Shown: positions 34,351-45,787 of the stretch, in pieces
Layout of the letters: every line of letters begins with the position of its first letter
Numbering within the stretch: the first letter of the stretch is position 1
Assembly (NCBI GenBank): GCA_018340375.1
Contig: JAFFJZ010000014.1
Span: 186,001-250,000, forward strand
DNA from: Gonatopus flavifemur
Lineage: Eukaryota > Arthropoda > Insecta > Hymenoptera > Dryinidae
Direction of reading: 5' to 3'
Length of the DNA: 64,000 bases
Notes under the pieces: model-generated
What the model saw: only the letters and a program-made list of their open reading frames with translations
Database searches by the model: none
What the model was told of the DNA's origin: nothing
Position numbers and translations under genes: made by a program

Positions 34351-35149
34351 TGTAGAAGCGATGCCGTCTCATCTCGAAACATCGCGTGCGGAATTATGCA
34401 CACAACTCAACAGTGTAATTTACGGACGGCGAAGTTGGAAACTCCGAGTGCGAAGTCATGCACGCCGCGAATCATACTAAAGAGTCTGCGATATGTTGAA
34501 TCCGGTGGAGTCCTTGAACAATTTTCGATCCGACTATTATATCTACTATTCTGTGATTGATGTCAGAGTCGCAAGTAATCTGAAAGGAATATGACTTGTT
34601 GATTATTTACAGAATCAGTGAGATTATTATTCAATGAAGTAAATTCATAAATTGATGCAAAAAAAAGAGGAACCATGATGAATAAACATCTCCCCCCATA
34701 GTTTTTGAAACGAGGAACTCGATGAGACATAGTTCGTCTCGATACGAGATCGTTTTCAAAGAGTTCCTACGGAGAAACACAGGGGTTATGTTGATTTCCA
34801 CGAATTGCATTACCTGCACGGAAGGGAAGATTGATTCGAAAATCGATTCAACTTGTGAGCGCATATGGACCTATTCTTCTTCGTTATAACAACGAATGTT
34901 CTGATTGATTCAACCAATTCCGACTGATTCATTTTTCAAATTAGTTGAATGAATTAATAAAATTGTTCTTCTAACGAAAAAAATGGGCTCACAAGTTGAA
35001 TAGTTATTTCAACTGATCTTTCTCTTACGTGTGACGACGGGATGACGTTCGAATGCGGGGTTGAAATGTCTCATCTCTAATAGAAATCTGTCCAAGGGAT
35101 CAAACTGAGCTGATGCACGCCCGAATGTTATGAGATACCTTTGCGAGTT
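34351..35149. other. No gene recognised
   Basis: Short frames only; no domain or element ends were seen. Confidence 0.45.
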
Positions 35150-35345
35150 GAAAGAGAGCGGAGAGACAGACGTGGGAGAGAATCGAGAGACAGTGGGGAG
35201 AGAGTCAAGGAAATGTTGGAAGAGTTGAAGGAGAGTCGGCAGAGAGTTAAGAGAGAGGGTTGAGAGAGAGTCAAGAGGGAAAGTTGGGAGGGAGTTGGAA
35301 GAGAGAGTCAAGAGAGAAGGTTGGGAGAGAGTCGATAAAGAGAGA
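35150..35345. repeat. GA-rich imperfect tandem repeat
   Basis: Repeats of GAGAGAGTCAAG/GTTGGGAGAGAGT type occur with period about 24 bp. The array abuts the 3' end of the Jockey-like LINE and may have grown from its tail. Confidence 0.75.
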
Positions 35346-35619
35346 GTGATTGATCTTTACTAGCCTTCTCGGCTATTTTGTATACATCAAGTCTTTTATA
35401 TTTACATTTTGAAAACTGACAATCTAATGGATTCTTCCAACTAACGTCTGGATATAGCAAGACTATTACTCCGTTTCATCTCAGCTGGTGTAACATTGTA
35501 CATTTTGACACCCCCTAAAACAAGCTTTCCTGCGCATTCTTAGTCCTCCTGAATTGTATTTCCACATTTCCAGCTCGCCTAGACCGACCCCCTACTAATT
35601 CTAATTTAGTAGCTACTTG

Positions 35620-37989
35620 TTAAGATAACATCCCATTCAACATTTTGAAGATGGAAATACATACCTTATGATACAAACGTTGCCTTACTGACATGAATTC
35701 CAACGCTTCTAACATTCTTCCTACCTTAGTACATCTATCGCATTGTAATATGACTCTCATGGCCCGGTTTTGCACTTTCTGTAATTCTTCCAACTGTGTC
35801 TCACCGAATCCCACCAACAATGTCACGTGATATTCAAAATGAGGTGCTATTATCGATTCATAAGCCGTACATCCAGTATAAATTGATATATCACTACCTA
35901 TTCTATTTGAAGAACTTATTTTTTCCCCTATTTCCTTTAGCATATAATCACAATGATCTTCAAATCGCAGTCTACTGTACATAATGACACCAAGATATTT
36001 GGCACTCTCCACACGTTGTATTTCTGTACTGTCTAAGCATCTTACTGTTGTATACTCCTTTACCTCTCTTCACACACTCCTAATCAACATATATTTTGTT
36101 TTAGCAGCATCCATTTTCAATCTGTTCCTGTTCATCCAATTTTCAATTACAAGTAATGCTTCATTCAGTTTCATCTCTATTTCCGCACTGCTGCCCCCTT
36201 TGACATATATAATTGTATCATTTGCGAAGATCCTGGTACTACATCCTTTTGAACAGAATTGGCTGACATTACTTATATATAATATGAACAATAAGGGCCT
36301 CAGCACAGACCCTTGTGGTACAACGTACTCTGTTGCGATACATTTCGACCATTCATTATTAAATTGAACTTTTGGGTTCTATCATTAGGGTATGGATTGA
36401 TCCATTCAAGTACTATCACTCGCATTCCATACTGATGTGGTTGTTCTATAAGCCTCTCTCTATCTGATGTCTCGAATGCTCGTTTCAAATCCAAAAATAT
36501 GGAACCTACAATTTCCCCCTTACTAATCATCAATTTCCATCCATCAATGGAATCGCTGTCTCACAAGAATGATTTCTCCTAAACCCCGATTGGTTCTCCG
36601 TTATTACATTGTCCTCTTGTAAATACTCCTGTATACGTTTTTTCACTTCCAATTCTAGTACCTTCTCATAAACTGATAATATGTTCCTCGGTCTATATTC
36701 ACTAGCTTCCTTAGGTTTTTGTATTTTAGGAATTGGAATTATTGTGGAAGTTTTTCATCCTTCAGGACATATGCCTTTGCTTAGCGAATCATTGATTCCT
36801 CTCATGAGTTCTCCCTTTATGACTTGTATGCTTGATTCCAGTGAATCACTGCCTATTTTTTCATCTGTCCCTCTTTCATTTGGCGAGTTCATAATGATCC
36901 GTTCTACTTCACGTACATCTATCAACTCGAAATTTTCCATGAGACCTTCGATTTCAATAACATGAATAGGTCTTTGCCCACGATCGACCCCCCCTATGAA
37001 CTGTATTATATCAATAATGCTCTTCATATAGTATAAATCGAACTTATCCGCTAGATAACATTTCACAATATTATCCAATATTCCAAAGTCTTCATCATTC
37101 ACTTCCTTAGACCCCATATTCTCTTCCTTTATCATTTCTTACAAGGTTTTCCACATCACTTTCGAATCATTCCGGTTCTTGTCTATCATATCTCCATAAT
37201 ATTTTTCCTTTTTCGTTCTAATAATTTTCACTACCATATTTCTCTCGATTTTAAATTGCGTCCAATCATGTTCATTATTCGTATACAACGCTTTAGCATA
37301 TGCTTCATCTCTTCTATGAGCAGCTGTTCTCATGTCCCCCAAATACCATTTCATCCCGTCCCAAGTTCTTGGAATTTGAGATTTGGTCCCAAGTGCAACT
37401 ATATCCAATGCATCCACTAACCTCTGGACGAATTTTCCAGCTTCCACGTTCATTTCTAGAATATCAGTATGCACGAGTCAGAATTGCTCTACAGCATTCA
37501 GCTACATGAAATCACTCATAATCTCTACTAATGTACTCCCTGAATTTTCCACCCTTTTCACTTATGTTAACTTCAACACTGATACATGAATGGTCAGTTA
37601 TTTTTGGTTTATCAAGTACGTCACAATCCATCTTATTATTAGCAAGACCCACATCCATCAATGTGCTACTGTCTCTCGTAATTCTCGTAGGTTTATCAAT
37701 ATATTCTTTCATACCCAAGCTAGACATAACAGTTCTCAATTTTTCCGCATAAACTGAGTCAGTCATTAAATTCATATCCACATCCCCTATCATTATGAAT
37801 CTTTCATCACCAGTAAGTCTACCATATCCGCAAGAAATCGCAAAAATTCATCATCTGACGCCTTCGGCGAGTCGTTCATTGCATCAATCACTTTTTTATA
37901 TACATCGCTCTTTGCTTCTACCGCAATACACCGACCGTTAGACATTCATTTCTCTCTCAATATTACTCCATATTTCATATGGTTCCTTA
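35620..37989 (-). pseudogene. Jockey-like ORF2, distal endonuclease, RT and C-terminus
   Basis: Landmarks from 5' to 3' on the minus strand: MIGDVDMNLMTDS near 37790 and KPKITDHSCISVEV near 37610 (endonuclease active-site segments), then SIFLDLKRAFETSDRERLI near 36500 (RT), RPLLFILYISNVSQF near 36300 and TRIFANDTIIYV near 36235. The last is the catalytic box with the first Asp changed to Asn (FADD to FAND). SAKYLGVIMYSRLRFEDH near 36005 and LQKVQNRAMRVIL near 35790 complete a typical Jockey-group tail. The frame is broken into six or more pieces. The missing N-terminal endonuclease lies beyond the inserted element at 40897-41072. Inactive. Confidence 0.8.
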
Positions 37990-38499
37990 TACAGGGCAGT
38001 GCAAAACCTAGATACACTCTAATAACTCCTGAACGGGTGGAGGGAATGGGATCATTTTCCCATCAAATTCAACGGGGGAACATAATCTACCATACTAGGG
38101 GGGTGGGGAGTCCTCAATCTTGGAGGGGGCGCTGTGGGGACGACGGGGGCGGAAATCTTGAATGAGGTGGAGGGGGGTTGCGATAGCCTATTCAATGAGG
38201 ATTTGCAGCCCGAATAGAGCCGTTTTTTGCAATCAGTCAATTTTTTGCCGGATTATGACCACTTGGAGATTGTTCTGGGAGAAGTCAGAGCCGGTGTAGA
38301 CCTTCCTAACTTCCCATCGGATGGAGATCTTTGTATGTTTTTTTTTTTCAATCAAATGGGAGAGCGCATGATGTATCATTCTAGGGGAGTGGATCCCCGA
38401 AAACAATCGGGAATGATGAATAACAATGGATCCATCAACCAATGAAAATGAATGAGAAATAAGTGTAGAGAGATTGTACACATTGCATAGCTCCCAGCC

Positions 38500-38960
38500 A
38501 GAGTATATTGTTAATAAACATGAGGCAGCAATCGTGATAATTGATGATATGTGTGTTGAATTGTTGGTAGATTTATTATCTTCTAAGAAAACGCATTCGG
38601 AGAAATTTATTAATTTCAACAGGAAAGAAACAAATATTTTCCGTTTCTTTTTCGTTAATTTCACGTTAATTCTTGTTAGAACTGCTGCTCCATTTTCATA
38701 ATCGTTCACTCAGGACAACTTGGGATATCGCGCCTCCACGTCAAGCAATTGTTAATGAACATCAGTCAACAGTTGCGAAAATTGATGAATTGTGTCTGGA
38801 ACCGTGGGTGGGGTTATCATCTTCCAAAACAATGCATTTGCGAAAGTGACCAAAAATTCCCACTCAGTCATCATGATCGTTCAATGAGAAAAACTTTGAT
38901 CACCATGATTCCAACTCCAGGAACGGTTAAGAAGCATTGGTTAAGAATCCCGATCATTGA
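38500..38960. repeat. Copy E internal module, partly tandem
   Basis: Matches 12530-12915 from about 38575. In addition the motif AATTGATGAATTGTGTCTGG recurs in diverged form near 38540, 38783, 38955 and 39610, so the interior seems built of degenerate units of about 200-250 bp. Confidence 0.6.
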
Positions 38961-39034
38961 TGAGATGTGTCTCGAATTGTTGGTAGGGTTATCACCTTGA
39001 ATCGGAATGCATCAGGAAAAATTGACAAATATTC

Positions 39035-39506
39035 GAAGAATATTAGCTTAGCAGTAAGGAAGAAATTCTTGGAGAGTTACGTTTGGAGCACGGCATTGTA
39101 TGGTTGCGAAACTTGGACAATTGGAGAAACAGACCAACGAAGACTTGAAGCTTTTGAAATGTGGCGTTATAGGAAGATGCTTAGAATGGAGTGGATGCAG
39201 AAAGTAAAAGATGAAGAAATACTTGAGAAGGTGAATGAGAAAAGAAGGCCCTTGAGACAGGTCGTGAAAAGAAGAAGTAATCTGATAGGACACACATTAA
39301 GGCATGATAGCCTATTGAAAACGATATTGGAAGGGAAAATGAATGATAAAACTCGAAGAGATAGACCAAGATTGAGTTATATGAAGCAAATTATACAAGA
39401 TAAGGGCCGTCGTAGATATGTAGAAGGTGAGCGGTTGGCGGAAAATAGACAGGGTTGTAGGATTTCATCAAACCAGTCATAAGACTGATCACTTCATGAT
39501 GATGAT
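39035..39506 (+). mobile_element. RTE-like LINE copy 3, 5'-truncated tail with target duplication
   Basis: Only the last 150 or so ORF2 codons are present (SLAVRKKFLESYVWSTALYG onward, open to the stop at 39480-39482), with GHTLRHDSLL near 39295, the stop-codon hairpin CAGTC-ATAA-GACTG (39474-39487) and a GATGATGATGA tail. It is flanked by GACAAATATTC (39024-39034) and GACGAATATTC (39507-39517), an 11-bp target duplication with one mismatch. Confidence 0.85.
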
Positions 39507-39881
39507 GACGAATATTCCTGATTGGTTCTCATAACCTTCCACTGAGGAACACTTGGTATATCGCCATTCCAACTCAAGGAATCATTAGTAGACATCAGTG
39601 ACCAATTGCGATAATTGATGAATTGTGTCTGGAATTGTATCTCTCCATGGGAGTGAGAATTCATAACTCTGGATGGGGGCTATGGGATTTGTGGGGGAGA
39701 CACATCGAATCAAATTGGAAGCTTGTGACACATCTATGAATGGCGTTCTTTCAACCCGAATCCAACCGTCTCTGATTTCATGAAATCGGTCGATCCTTCG
39801 TCGAGATATAGCAATTCCTCCGTTTCAGATGTGGTTTTCCGTCATTCCCGAATGATATCGATGTTTTGGCAAATACGCGTT

Positions 39882-40160
39882 TCAGTGTGGGATTTGAATG
39901 AGGTGCTCAAAATGGTTGCCTAAAAATTCGATGCAGTGAGTAAGACGATTATAACAACGTCCACCTACGTTCTGCGAAATTTCAGGAGTGATGAGTCCCA
40001 CTCCTCTTATTATGCTACCACGCAACCGTTCTGAATCTTGTGCTCGATTTTGATAAACCCGATCTTCCAGATGTTCCCAAAGGAAGAAGTCTAATGGGGT
40101 CAAATCAGGAGTTCGGGGAGGAAATGTTCGAGAATTATCAAGAATGTCGGAAACAATCAA
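39882..40160 (-). pseudogene. Mariner/IS630-type transposase C-terminal fragment
   Basis: The peptide contains PRTPDLTPLDFFLWEHLEDR, the signature around the third acidic residue of a large arthropod mariner-like family. It is followed by a C-terminal stretch ending FLGNHFEHLI, also characteristic (G-x-HFEHL). The upstream two-thirds of the transposase is absent. It lies inside copy E, so it is probably the remnant of the enzyme that moved CAGGG-ended, TA-targeting elements. Confidence 0.75.
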
Positions 40161-40896
40161 ATTTGTCCGAGAATATTCAAGAAGTATCGAAAATATCGAA
40201 AACGAGCAAAGTTATCCAAAAGTGTTCAAGAAATGTCGAAAGTATCGTAAAATGATAGGAAATGATCGGAAGTAGCCAGAAATGGTGAGGACCACAAGAA
40301 AAAATGGAAATTATAATTCGAATGAACAGGTGAGAAAAGCTTGTGAAAAAACGCTGGTATGAGAAAGTTGGAGGGAGAACTTTGGCCAAGGGGCTACGTA
40401 ATGTGTGCAATCCTTATACACTTATTCCTTCTGGATCTTGATTCATTGATGGATCCATTATTATTCATCACTTCCGATTATTTTCGGGAATCCACTTCCC
40501 TAGAATGATACATCATGCGTCCCCCCATTTTATGAAAAAAAAACCTCCGAAGATCTTCATTCGATGGGGAGTAAGGGAGGTCTACACCGGCGCTGACTGG
40601 TCTTGGAACAATCTCCAAGTCGTCCCAATTCAGCGAAAAGTCGACCGATCCCAAGAAACAAAAACGGCTGTATTTGGGCTGGAAATCCCCATTGAATGAG
40701 CTATCGCGATCCCCCTCCCGACCTCATTCAAGATTCCTGCCCCTCTCGCCCCCATCGACCTCTTCAAGATTGGAGACTTCTTACCCTCCTAGTATGGTAG
40801 ATTCTGTTCCCCCGTTGAAATAAGAAAAAATTATCGCATCATCTCCACCCGTTCAGGAGTTATTAGGGTGTATCCGGACTTTTGCATCACCCTGTA

Positions 40897-41072
40897 TATA
40901 ACATGACTCCTCCTGTGCTCTTATTTTTTGCATCACATCTAGTGACACCATATCCCGGCACATTCACTGCACCATCTTCAATGTCGCCAATCAGTCTTAT
41001 CTCCGACGGGGCCAAGAAGGCCGGATTCATCTCCTGCAAGATCTCATGGTGGATCTTATCTTTACGTGCCAT
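40897..41072 (-). pseudogene. Jockey-like ORF2, proximal endonuclease segment
   Basis: Residues MNPAFLAPSEIRLIGDIEDG then VPGYGVTRCDAKNKSTGGVMLY form the first half of an AP-endonuclease (ExTR-like and GY..R.D....GGV motifs). The reading continues on the far side of copy E at 37989 when the insertion is ignored. The Glu of the usual ETR motif is kept as EIR. Confidence 0.75.
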
Positions 41073-41169
41073 TAGACTTTGGGCATTTGTGTATATAATC
41101 AGTCCTCTCTGTGATTGCTGTATCGTAGAATCACAGCTCGTTCATCTCTCCTCCTCTTCTGATGCTTCC

Positions 41170-41700
41170 AAATAGGTTGGGCATTCCAAACTCACAGCCT
41201 CATGCTCATAATTCATTTTCAGATTGTATGTTTCAATTTTCTGCATAGAATTCACACATCTCTTCTTTGTTTCCGTACATCCACCCGCTTCAGGATTCCC
41301 TGCGCACTTGTGACATGAACTTTGTCTCGTACAGTTTTTGGCAATATGAAAATAGCCCCAACACTTGGAACACCTTAAAACATTGTGATACTCGAAAACA
41401 CGACACTCCCTCTATCCGATGTTTATTTTTTCTCTCCCCATCATTTCTTCCTGCGTCATCTTATCCACCTCGAGTTTGGAGATCCTTCAACTTTTTTTTT
41501 CTCCTCTTGTGCGCGCACTACTATCCTTCTTCTCTTCAATCATCTCTTATACTCCTTTTATGTGGAATCCTTCATCTCTCATTGATTCCATTTTGTTTCA
41601 AGATCATATCACTGAGATCGTCATAATTCCGGTTCATTTCTGTTTTACTGACATTTGTAATTTCCATTCCCGGTCTTCTCTTTTTCGTTTCCGTAATAAC
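41170..41700 (-). pseudogene. Jockey-like ORF1 fragment with zinc knuckles
   Basis: On the minus strand near 41380-41180 the frame reads CSKCWGYFHIAKNC, then CHKCAGNPEAGGC and RCVNSMQK, ending CPTYLEASEEEE. These are the CCHC knuckles of a Jockey-type ORF1 (nucleic-acid chaperone). The C of the third knuckle is changed to S. Upstream toward 41700 the sequence is charged and T/C-rich on the plus strand but too decayed to define a start. Confidence 0.65.
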
Positions 41701-41715
41701 AAATTTATCACCTAG

Positions 41716-41852
41716 AAGAAAGTTCTAGGTTCACCTATCATAACCTAGGTATCACCTAGAGTTGGAAGAGAGAGAGGGAGAGATAGAGGGAGGGAGAGGA
41801 AGGTGAGGGAGAGATGGTAGAGAAAGATGAGAGAGAATCAGAGGGAGTTGAG
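41716..41852. repeat. GA-rich simple repeat
   Basis: AGAGAGAGGGAGAG-type repeat follows a palindromic CACCTAG/CTAGGTT cluster at 41709-41760. Confidence 0.7.
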
Positions 41853-42015
41853 AGAAAGATGTATAGATAGATACGTAGGTTCATAATGTTCTAGGGTTAA
41901 CCCTATAAAACAATCAAGACACAAGAAAAATACAAGAACATAGGTGATCCTTATATATAAAGACCAATAAACCTATAGTATGAACCCACACAGCACAGAA
42001 ATTGAAAGTGGATTC
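41853..42015 (-). mobile_element. 3'-end fragment of a CR1-like LINE
   Basis: A TAGATAGATAC tail, the hairpin TAGGGTTAACCCTA (41892-41905) and AACAATCAAG match the 3' UTR of copy 1 (15262-15420) in order. Coding sequence is not present. Confidence 0.75.
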
Positions 42016-42059
42016 TCCAGAATGCTCGATGAATTCTACGCACCCCAATTTACGAACAT

Positions 42060-42412
42060 TGTTTTCAGTGAGATAATCGCGTACAAGATGGGATGAGGAA
42101 CGCGTTCCTCAAGCTCCGTATTCACCTGATATGGATCCTTGTGTCTCTTTCCTATTCCCACGACTCGAATTACCACTTCGCAGGGAGCGTTTTGAGACGA
42201 TTGAGGCAATGAGGTACAATTCGCAGGAAGAACTGGAGGTGATTCCGAAATCGGCCTATGCAAAATGTTTTGAAGATTGGGAGGAGCATTGTAATATGTG
42301 TATTGCTCGCAATGAAGATTACTTCGGAGGGAATGAAGTGAATATCGATGAATAATTGGAACATTTCCATTTCATCAAGGAATTCCTGGTACTTTTTGAT
42401 CAGAACGTATTC
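42060..42412 (+). pseudogene. Mariner transposase C-terminal fragment
   Basis: This is the end of a DD34D mariner transposase. It shows APYSPDMDPCVSFLFPRLEL (the last catalytic Asp segment, usually PPYSPDLAP), RRERFETIEAM, IPKSAYAKCFEDWEEH, then C-x-ARNEDYFGGNE, ending NSWYFLIRTY. The frame is open from about 42070 to 42355, and the last block is in another frame. The N-terminal two-thirds is missing. A mariner N-terminus lies at 61690-61925 on the far side of the nested block. Confidence 0.8.
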
Positions 42413-42907
42413 GCAAGTCTGAATCTCGCCATTGTTCCCTATGGGTCCACTTATCACACGTCCATCTCCTCTACCCCACTGGATTTGTGTGTAGTGAACG
42501 AGCTCACTGAAATGATCGATTATGAAAGGAAGGAGATGCCTTTCCTATCTCGGCATGCCATGATATCAATCGAATATTCTTTTAACCTAACTCCTCGTCG
42601 ACAACAGACCATTACTGTGCGTGTTCACCGGCATTTCAATGAGCAAGATATCGGTCCATCTCCGACCTTGCCGAACATCGAGAATTCGGGTATTATTGAT
42701 ATTCACGACCGTGTTAAAGTGATGGATCCCAGACTCCCCAGATCTATTCAATAAGGGAGTCGGGCTCAGAAGCTCTCCCTCAAGACGTCTCCCTGCTCCT
42801 TGGATAACTCAGGAGATCCGCGATCTCATCCCGAAACGGAAGACTGCGAGGGGGACATCACTTCGCACACGGAATCCTGGAAGTCAAATATTACTCACTT
42901 TACACGG
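42413..42907 (+). pseudogene. CR1-like LINE fragment (endonuclease), left part of interrupted copy
   Basis: LNLAVVPYGSTYHTSISSTP, then LDLCVVNELTE and EMPFLSRHAMISIEYSFNL correspond to residues 120-190 of the copy at 15608-18120. The catalytic HD of FLSRHD is changed to HA. A frameshift lies near 42720. Similarity continues to ACACGG at 42907, where TTAA and the piggyBac composite intervene. It resumes at 60322. Confidence 0.85.
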
Positions 42908-43314
42908 TTAACCCATTACCACCGGGACGGACACTTTTCGGACCAGTTTATCGGGGGTATAGTTCATAATGTTAAAGGTGTCAAAAAAAATCAGGATGGA
43001 GATATTTTATGCAAAATTCCATCCTCTCTCCGATACTGGTGAAATTTTTTTGATCAAGTGAAGGCCTGAATTGTTATAAACAATTTATTAACACGAAACA
43101 CTGAATTTTCAGTGAAAAATATTTTTTACTCAATGTTAACAATTGAAAAACGCACTCTTTGAACCCCGTGAAGTGAATTTTTTGCGTCCATGGACCAAAA
43201 ACTATGGGATCCATGTATTTCCGAGGCGAATCGCAGATGGCGCTGTCGACGGCGGCGTTAATTAGGTTGCGAAATTATCGGGATTCTACATAGTTTATAA
43301 ATTGAGAAGGAAAA

Positions 43315-43610
43315 TCCATCAAAATAAGGTGAAAACGTTCACTCGGGGGTTTTCAGGCTTGCTGATCACAAGTCCAACATTATTTGTGCAAAATGAAATT
43401 GTTCAAATGATTTGTTCGAACAATTTCTTTGAAAAATCCGTCAAAATGAGGTGAAAACGTTCACTCGGGGGTTTTCAGGGTCGGTGATGACGAATCCAAC
43501 GTTGTTCGTGCAAAATTGGATTGTTTGAATAATTTGTTCGAACAATTTGTTTGAAAAATCCATCAAAATGAGGTGAAAACGTTCACTCGGAGGTCATTTT
43601 GCAAACTCAT
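43315..43610. repeat. piggyBac subterminal 122-bp repeats (left)
   Basis: The block GGTGAAAACGTTCACTCGG occurs at about 43330, 43452 and 43573. Between copies lie palindromes of TTGTTCGAACAA type. Three matching inverted copies occur at 59640-59900 in the right end, with the same spacing. Confidence 0.85.
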
Positions 43611-43963
43611 ATTGTTTGAACAATGTGTTCATTGTAAAATTGCAAAATTGTTCAAAAAATCTATTTTCACCGAATATACATAGAACACGTTTCTCAGCCG
43701 ACAAATAATATTATCGTTGCCCGACTCTCACCACAGGGAGGTGAACTCACTTGAGAGGATCTTTTTTTTCCGTATTTTTTAATTCCATTGGTTTTTCTTG
43801 TTTCTTGTATTTTTATAATTTTTTTTGCTTGCCCTTTGTATTTCTGACATTTTATCGTATCTTTATTCCAATATTCCTTTATAGTCTTTTATGCTCATTC
43901 ATCAAATTTTTCGTTCAAAATTTGTAACAATTTTCCGAATCATTTAGTCTCATTTCCATATTT

Positions 43964-45480
43964 TTACTTGTTTTCAATTATGGAAAATTGCAAAGCAGGT
44001 TGAACATGAATAAACATTGCATGGTTCACACATTTTCTGAATTCTTGTGCTACATTGTTGGGAATTCTCACATTGTGTTTTGCGAACGGCGATAATACTG
44101 TCGTGGAATTTTTTTTTTTGCTCTTAGCGAGGTAGCATTGTGCAATATCTAATGTCATCTGTTTGGTCCCAATTTTATCATCATTCACCAATTTTCGAGG
44201 AACAGTGGCGTTGGTGATGGATGATCGTATCACTCTGCAGAAAACGGCACAAGTCCATTTTTTTCCAGATATACATGACCGCAAATTGCTACAACGAGCA
44301 TCATGTTGATCCACTCCTCCCATGTGAGTATTGTATAACTTGAAAGCCATAGGGAATGGAATTTCATCTTTGCTATGGCTTCCTTTCGAAAAACTCTGAA
44401 GATTACGGAAAGGAGTTACTCCGGCGGCTGTTGACGAGATTCATACGGGTTTTGAATCCATTACCGTAATGGAATTCATTCCACTATTTCTTTCGTGTTT
44501 CGCGACATACGTACCTCTCTTTGCTTCCTTATCCAGTGTCATTCTCTTTTTGACTCTATCCATTCAGACTGTACCGGTAGCTAAAATACCAACTTCTTTC
44601 AAATGAACGAACAAATCTGGGCTAGGAAAATAATTGTCACAATATCAATAATATTTCCCTATTTTCCTGAGACCTACAGATGGAAGCAATTTCTGCATCA
44701 TCAACATGACTACACGGCTTCCCACGGCGCATTTGAACAGCTCCATTTAATCATTACTTGAATATATATTCGATCCTCGCCCACAATGAATATCACAATC
44801 AACCAAGTACCCATCGACGCTACAAGTTCCCCACATTTTTATACCAGATCTATCAGGTTTATTCGGCATGAATTGGAGAGCTGGTGCTCTACCAGGGAAT
44901 TTAACCATCATTTCATCTACGGCTGAAGCCATGGGAAAAAATCCAAATTGTACATAATTGCTTCTGAATATTTCAAGAACTTTTCTCACTTTCCAAATTC
45001 TATCTTTGCTATCTTGATCTAATGGTTCATTTAATTTCATGTTCACTTTCATTCTTATGGAACGATCTCGGGTCATAGCAGAAGCAATTGGAGCGCAACG
45101 CAATAGTTCATTTGTACTCCAGAACTGACTCACGTTTATTGAACACAGCTGTAATGATAATTCCCAAGAATATGTCGAATTCATCGAGACTGAGAACGAG
45201 ACCATTGCGTTGCGTACTCTCTAAAATGTAATTTTTCAACGATTTATCAAAATACAATTCAAATAGTTCAACTGATGTTAAGTTTCTTAAAAAATTTCTG
45301 TTTTTTTCAGTGAGTAAAGTCTCATTCACAGGTATTCCTGGAGGGAATTTTTCTCCAATTTGCCACTCATAGTCATGATGAGGTGACAATTCCATTTGAC
45401 TTTACTCATCATGATCTCAAACGTTTCGATGAGAAGTTTTTGGGAAAGTTCTATTGTCATTCGAGGATGATTCTGATTCT
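43964..45480 (-). pseudogene. piggyBac transposase, main part
   Basis: A DDE-type transposase cutting at TTAA. The frames 45395-45108, 45205-44747, a region around 44650 and 44350-43964 carry the expected blocks in order. SVDEMMVKFPGRAP (first catalytic Asp) is near 44915. CDNYFPSPDLFVHL (second Asp) is near 44640 and is followed by ATGTV and a TGA where Arg is usual. NTHMGGVDQHD (third Asp) is near 44325, then SGKKWTCAVF. The usual C-terminal Cys-rich finger is not clear. The acidic N-terminus lies at 58152-58271, beyond the gypsy insertion. Frameshifts near 45150 and in 44351-44746 plus the stop make it inactive. Confidence 0.85.
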
Positions 45481-45485
45481 GAATT

Positions 45486-45677
45486 TGTTACGATGGAGCG
45501 CGTGAGCGCCACCTATGAGCATGATCAGTGGCAGTTGCGACCCAGTAGTCAGTTGACGCCTAGAAGCCTACATAGAAGGACGCACTTGTACACGCTCCAA
45601 CGTACTGGACCTTGATATGTAAACGTATTCCGTATTATAACTTCATTCTCCCGTTCCCGGTATCAACCAATATAACA
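45486..45677 (+). repeat. Gypsy 5' LTR
   Basis: 192 bp, starts TGTTACGATGG and ends AATATAACA. About nine differences from the 3' LTR by eye. TGGTTTCAGAAGTG directly follows and is the likely primer-binding site; I could not name the tRNA. Confidence 0.9.
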
Positions 45678-45787
45678 TGGTTTCAGAAGTGTAACTTTGA
45701 ATAGAGTTCTCGTTCGAGAAATCAGTATAAATTCGTCAAAATTCGTTGCGACGATTGTAACGGCATGAGTCAAGTGAGGCGTTCAAA

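Larger units (their letters stand above)
37992..40894. mobile_element. CAGGG-type TA element (copy E) inside a LINE endonuclease
   Basis: It starts CAGGGCAGTGCAAAACC after TA (37990-37991) and ends GACTTTTGCATCACCCTG before TA (40895-40896). Inverted arms of about 460 bp pair 37992-38455 with 40435-40894. LINE coding sequence continues correctly across the two outer junctions with the TA counted once, which is direct evidence for transposition with TA duplication. The interior holds the module shared with copy D, a solo RTE-like LINE tail and a mariner-like transposase fragment. Confidence 0.85.
35350..41715 (-). mobile_element. Jockey-like LINE split by a CAGGG element
   Basis: The LINE reads right to left: ORF1 with zinc knuckles (about 41700-41170), endonuclease start (41072-40897), a 2.9-kb CAGGG element (37992-40894), endonuclease end, RT and C-terminus (37989-35620), then 3' UTR. 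At the extreme 3' end TAGCC-TTCTC-GGCTA (35361-35375) can form a hairpin next to the GA repeat. The clade call is approximate. Confidence 0.75.
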
